Assembly: GCA_002841605.1 (NCBI GenBank) | Contig: PHAF01000103.1 | Location: 1-6,458, forward strand | Reading direction: 5' to 3' | DNA from: Firmicutes bacterium HGW-Firmicutes-10 | GTDB lineage: Bacteria; Bacillota_I; Bacilli_A; Erysipelotrichales; Erysipelotrichaceae | DNA: 6,458 nucleotides | Shown: positions 4,379-6,458 of the stretch, piece after piece | How positions within the stretch are numbered: the first letter of the stretch is position 1 | How the letters are laid out: each line of letters begins with the position of its first letter | Made by a program: the position numbers and the translations under genes | Notes under the pieces: model-generated | Told to the model about the DNA's origin: nothing | Seen by the model: the letters and a program-made list of their open reading frames with translations, nothing else | Databases searched by the model: none

Positions 4379-5149
4379 TTAACTATGAGAATTTGTTTCC
4401 TTATTGAGTTCAAAAACCCTTGTCTTTCTAGACTTCTTGTTTACGTCTATAGAAGTATGAAGACCATTCCCTTTGTCCCTGACAATATAGTCGAGAGTAT
4501 ATACGAGAAAGTATTTCTTTAGCGAGTAAATATCAGTATATGAGATAGATACATCGATGACAGCTTTTTTTGCATATAAATCTCGTTTTTTGTCATCAAT
4601 TGCTGGGATTTGTGGTTTTATACGATGGTATTCTTTTTTGGGAAGAATATTAGGTATTTTTTCGAAGTCATCTGACTTAATTTGATGCAAATCAGAGGAT
4701 ATTACCCCATTAACTTCAAACTCGTATCGTACTTTAAAATCTTCAATTCTTATGTCCTTTGAAAAGTTCTCCGAAATATTAACAATATCTATTGCAAAGA
4801 TATTGTTAATTTGTTCCGAAGATCTGCTCGAATCAGAAAGTCTTATGATACAGACTGGCATTAAGTTTAAAATCTTTTCGTCTTTACGTTGTTTATCAGT
4901 ATACTGAAACGTTAAGATAAGTGCAATTAAGGTAAGGGATCCACCTAGCAATGAACCCAAAAATTGTATCCAAGAATCTATTGAACCGACCGCAAATTGC
5001 TGTAATAATGGATAACTAAGATAAAGGTGTTGAGCAATATATGTAAAAATGAAGGCTAAAAGTGTAAACACTAATACAAACAAAAATATTGAATAGTAAA
5101 TGCGATCGATTCTTTTCTCTTCTTCCGTTTTTATTTTCTCTTTATCCAT
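4379..5149 (-). CDS. Two-helix membrane protein in the superinfection-exclusion slot
   Basis: ATG at 5149 is chosen because GAGAGG lies 9 nt upstream, inside the end of the repressor gene, and the start is only 2 nt after the repressor stop (TAAAAATG), indicating coupled translation. Upstream in-frame ATGs at 5179 and 5158 lack a spaced ribosome site. The 256-aa product has a charged N-terminus (MDKEKIKTEEEKR), membrane helices at about 17-38 and 60-82, and a C-terminal domain of about 160 residues predicted from its alternating pattern to be mostly beta strands. The second helix (SWIQFLGSLLGGSLTLIALI) has the glycine-rich W..FLGSLLGG pattern common in unnamed Firmicute membrane proteins. With a Lys/Arg-rich start and TDKQRKDEK after helix 2, both ends are probably cytoplasmic. 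Genes between repressor and integrase in Gram-positive phages are often lysogenic-conversion or superinfection-exclusion genes, so this role is plausible but unproven. It is AT-richer than its two neighbours, a sign of later acquisition. Confidence 0.85.
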   Translation of the reverse strand: MDKEKIKTEEEKRIDRIYYSIFLFVLVFTLLAFIFTYIAQHLYLSYPLLQQFAVGSIDSWIQFLGSLLGGSLTLIALILTFQYTDKQRKDEKILNLMPVCIIRLSDSSRSSEQINNIFAIDIVNISENFSKDIRIEDFKVRYEFEVNGVISSDLHQIKSDDFEKIPNILPKKEYHRIKPQIPAIDDKKRDLYAKKAVIDVSISYTDIYSLKKYFLVYTLDYIVRDKGNGLHTSIDVNKKSRKTRVFELNKETNSHS

Positions 5150-5151
5150 TT

Positions 5152-5790
5152 TTACCATCCTCTCGGTGCGCAGCTCCAAACGAGCTTGCCTAATATACGT
5201 ACTTGTACGTTGTCATCGTCCTTGAAAACTAAGGGCTGATGTTCCGGATTGTAACTCTGCGGTTCTAATAGAATCCCGTCTTTGATTCGGTACACTTTCT
5301 TTAAAGTCGCATCAGATCCATTGACCAAGACCGCTCCGATCGTACCATCATCCAAACTGGCCGTTTTTTGTAACACCGCAATATAGCCGTTGGGAATGAT
5401 CTTGTTCATGCTATCCCCAACCACCATCAAGCCAAACAGATTGGGCCGGGTGGCTAACCAGCTGGGGACTTCGATGTGATCCAAAATATCTTCGATAGCC
5501 TCAAAGGGCTGTCCGGCTGAAATCTTTCCATAGACCGGAATTTTGGTCACCATTGAACTGACTCGGCTATTTGGGATCACCGTAATGGTATCCGTGCGTC
5601 CCAGCAAGTAGTCGATATCCACATTAAAGGTATCCGCCAAGACTTCGAGCATCTCGAAATCCGGTTCCCTTTTTTCCATTTCATACATACTGATCGTGCT
5701 TTCGCCCACATGAGTGGCCAAAGCCAGTTCCCGTTGTGTCAGTTTTGCTACTTTTCTTAATTCTCGTAATCGTTCACCAAAAGTTGCCAT
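5152..5790 (-). CDS. CI/LexA-like phage repressor with S24 autoprotease domain
   Basis: A 212-aa two-domain repressor expected to keep the lysogenic state and to be inactivated by RecA-stimulated self-cleavage. Residues 5-65 form an XRE helix-turn-helix (ERLRELRKVAKLTQRELA, then ESTISMYEMEKREP, then VDIDYLLG). A linker follows, and an S24 peptidase domain spans about 82-208. The catalytic Ser127 is in GDSM and Lys164 in TLKKV. The predicted cleavage bond is Ala92-Gly93 in the loop KISAGQ. All three elements are intact, so it should respond to DNA damage. ATG at 5790 has AGGTGA (5800-5795) 4 nt upstream. It heads the leftward operon with the membrane protein and integrase, and faces a Cro-like gene across the control region. 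Its length is typical for this class. It differs from host LexA by its position and XRE-type, not winged, N-terminus. Confidence 0.95.
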   Translation of the reverse strand: MATFGERLRELRKVAKLTQRELALATHVGESTISMYEMEKREPDFEMLEVLADTFNVDIDYLLGRTDTITVIPNSRVSSMVTKIPVYGKISAGQPFEAIEDILDHIEVPSWLATRPNLFGLMVVGDSMNKIIPNGYIAVLQKTASLDDGTIGAVLVNGSDATLKKVYRIKDGILLEPQSYNPEHQPLVFKDDDNVQVRILGKLVWSCAPRGW

Positions 5791-5807
5791 ACAATCACCT
5801 CAACAAC

Positions 5808-5835
5808 AGTGTAACACAAATCGTGGTTGTTTCAA
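5808..5835 (-). promoter_or_regulatory. Promoter of the repressor operon
   Basis: The minus strand has -35 TTGAAA (5835-5830), a 16-bp spacer and an extended -10, TGT followed by TACACT (5813-5808). Transcription would start near 5801, right at the AGGTGA ribosome site, giving a very short leader, as is seen for some phage repressors. One operator-like element overlaps the -10. Confidence 0.55.
5809..5818 (-). promoter_or_regulatory. Operator-like element 1
   Basis: The minus strand reads TGTGTTACAC and contains the palindrome GTGTTACAC. It shares TGTGTT and ACA with the element at 5853-5862 on the opposite strand, and overlaps the -10 of the repressor promoter. Likely a repressor or Cro binding site; inferred from position and resemblance only. 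Confidence 0.45.
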
Positions 5836-5852
5836 GAAATTTCATCACCAAC

Positions 5853-5862
5853 TGTGTTGACA
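5853..5862 (+). promoter_or_regulatory. Operator-like element 2
   Basis: TGTGTTGACA on the plus strand overlaps the -35 of the rightward promoter and sits within a short inverted repeat CAACTGTGTTG (5849-5859). Binding here would block early lytic transcription. It faces element 1, about 35 bp away, and AACAAC (5802-5807) with GTTGTT (5826-5831) adds a further inverted pair nearby. Confidence 0.45.
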
Positions 5863-5886
5863 AAGGCAGTAGACCTCTTTTAGAAT
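5857..5886 (+). promoter_or_regulatory. Rightward early (Cro-side) promoter
   Basis: Perfect -35 TTGACA (5857-5862), 18-bp spacer, -10 TAGAAT (5881-5886, 5 of 6). This is the strongest promoter in the window, expected to start near 5893 and to drive the Cro-like gene and the early region to its right. Confidence 0.8.
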
Positions 5887-5913
5887 AAGAGTGTAGCACG
5901 TGACGATATGAAC

Positions 5914-5933
5914 TTCCTCGCTCGAGAGAGGGA
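5914..5933. promoter_or_regulatory. Near-perfect palindrome in the Cro leader
   Basis: A 20-bp dyad centred on CTCGAG pairs 5914-5923 with 5924-5933, with one mismatch (G5920/A5927) and one G-T pair. It lies about 20 nt downstream of the predicted transcription start, in an unusually long leader of about 120 nt. It may be a third operator or an RNA hairpin. It contains AGAGAGGGA, which resembles a ribosome site but has no start codon at proper spacing. Confidence 0.4.
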
Positions 5934-5996
5934 CGACGTAGACAACGTTGATCATCATGGATCAAACCCAACTCCCATGCATGAAGAAGATTTGCG

Positions 5997-6003
5997 AAAG
6001 GAG
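5997..6003 (+). promoter_or_regulatory. Ribosome binding site fixing a GTG start
   Basis: AAAGGAG lies 9 nt before GTG at 6013. It is the only good Shine-Dalgarno in the leader; the in-frame ATGs at 5908 and 5977 lack one. Confidence 0.75.
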
Positions 6004-6012
6004 CACCCCATC

Positions 6013-6213
6013 GTGGATAGAGTAAATATCGCCAAACGGTTGATCGAATGTCGAGGCAACCGGACCAAAGAAGAAATTGCCCAACAACTGAATATATCCG
6101 TCCGTGCCTTAGAATCCTATGAAGGTGCACAGCGAACCCCCAGAGATGCGGTGAAGCTGGCATTGGCTCAATGTTACGGACAAAGCGTAGAATCCCTTTT
6201 TTTTCAAGAATAA
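6013..6213 (+). CDS. Cro-like XRE-family transcription regulator
   Basis: A 66-aa protein from GTG at 6013, made almost entirely of one XRE helix-turn-helix: helix 1 VNIAKRLIEC, helix 2 TKEEIAQQLN (18-27), recognition helix SVRALESYEGAQ (29-40), then helices to SLFFQE. Single-domain regulators of this size opposite a CI-type repressor are Cro-like: they bind the shared operators and turn the lysogeny operon down. Starting at ATG 5908 would add 35 polar residues (MNFLARERDD...) that resemble no part of the domain and have no ribosome site, so the shorter form is preferred. The stop at 6211-6213 is followed 27 nt later by the next gene on the same strand. A run of eight T (6197-6204) near the end could allow polymerase slippage. 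The recognition sequence is not known. Confidence 0.85.
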   Translation: MDRVNIAKRLIECRGNRTKEEIAQQLNISVRALESYEGAQRTPRDAVKLALAQCYGQSVESLFFQE

Positions 6214-6231
6214 CTTCACGAAATGTGAAGT
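6213..6231. promoter_or_regulatory. Inverted repeat before the last gene
   Basis: A perfect 7-bp inverted repeat, ACTTCAC and GTGAAGT, is separated by 5 nt. It begins on the last base of the Cro-like stop and ends 9 nt before the next ATG. There is no T-run after it, so it is not a standard terminator. It may be an operator, or an RNA stem covering the only ribosome-site-like bases (GAAG, 6227-6230). Confidence 0.45.
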
Positions 6232-6240
6232 ATTGTCATT

Positions 6241-6458
6241 ATGAAGATCTTATTTCAACCGTATGCCTCGAAAAGTGACATACGCGAGTTGATGGGAGGG
6301 GTCCGATGGGAAAGTGCGTGTAAGGTGTTTAACCAATGCAAAAGCCTGGAAAATGATCCCTTTGATTTACGACCATCGAAGGTCCCATCCCATCTGGTAT
6401 TTAAAGTATTAGGCATCGATTATAGCTTCACCCTGCAACAATACCGCAGCAGCCACCC
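6241..6458 (+). CDS. Small early protein resembling DUF3173/excisionase-like proteins (partial)
   Basis: The frame opens at ATG 6241, the first ATG after an in-frame TGA at 6226-6228, and runs off the right edge after 72 codons. The visible part has a helical DNA-binding look: SDIRELMGGVRWESACKVF (12-30), then RPSKVPSHLVFKVLGID (44-60). The order 'D-L-E-L-G ... A ... K ... V-P ... V-x-x-L-G' is what I associate with the DUF3173 family of small excisionase-like proteins in integrative elements. That match is from memory and weak. No strong ribosome site is visible; GTGAAG (6225-6230) lies 10 nt upstream inside a hairpin, so translation may depend on coupling with the Cro-like gene. Its place right after the Cro-like gene fits an early regulator or recombination directionality factor. 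Confidence 0.6.
   Translation, partial: MKILFQPYASKSDIRELMGGVRWESACKVFNQCKSLENDPFDLRPSKVPSHLVFKVLGIDYSFTLQQYRSSH

Noticed and set aside
5795..6163. 122-codon leftward frame across the switch region
   Set aside because: It covers both promoters, the operators and the Cro-like gene, with no ribosome site and no recognisable protein pattern.

Overview
The window looks like the lysogeny end of a temperate phage of a low-to-medium-GC Firmicute. The signs are AGGAGG-type ribosome binding sites, sigma-A-like promoters, an AP2-type tyrosine integrase, and an S24 (CI/LexA-like) repressor facing a small Cro-like gene. The species cannot be read from the sequence. The phage backbone genes (integrase, repressor, Cro-like, last partial gene) are, by eye, richer in G+C than the accessory genes between them, which suggests a mosaic.

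Layout. Positions 1-190 hold the 3' end of an unrecognised gene. Positions 191-477 hold no gene but a structured attachment region. On the minus strand, 312-330 reads as the last 19 nt of a tRNA gene ending in CCA, best matching tRNA-Trp. It is flanked on both sides by an identical 26-bp direct repeat, itself two tandem 11-bp units. Arms on both sides of the core are what an intact attP has, so this copy probably comes from an excised, circular or virion genome, or from a tandem prophage. A hairpin just beyond the tRNA end could end transcription of the tRNA after integration.

Between attP and the integrase lies about 2.7 kb of AT-rich cargo. A SHOCT-domain protein with two 39-residue repeats runs leftward from a TTG start. 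Diverging from it is a three-gene rightward cassette (1140-3198): an orphan 268-aa protein, a 219-aa protein with a PD-(D/E)XK-like pattern (D76...E113-H-E115-N), and a 152-aa DUF4365-like PD-(D/E)XK protein with a D...QxK active site. The cassette ends at a bidirectional terminator shared with the integrase. It is the best candidate here for an undescribed system, probably phage-encoded defence or superinfection exclusion, but that function is inferred from domain type and position only.

The leftward lysogeny operon is repressor (5152-5790), then a two-helix membrane protein (4379-5149, in the usual slot of superinfection-exclusion genes), then integrase (3202-4311). The control region at 5791-6012 has face-to-face promoters, each overlapping one copy of a TGTGTT(G)ACA element. 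Rightward from it are a Cro-like protein (GTG start at 6013) and a truncated small protein resembling DUF3173/excisionase-like proteins.
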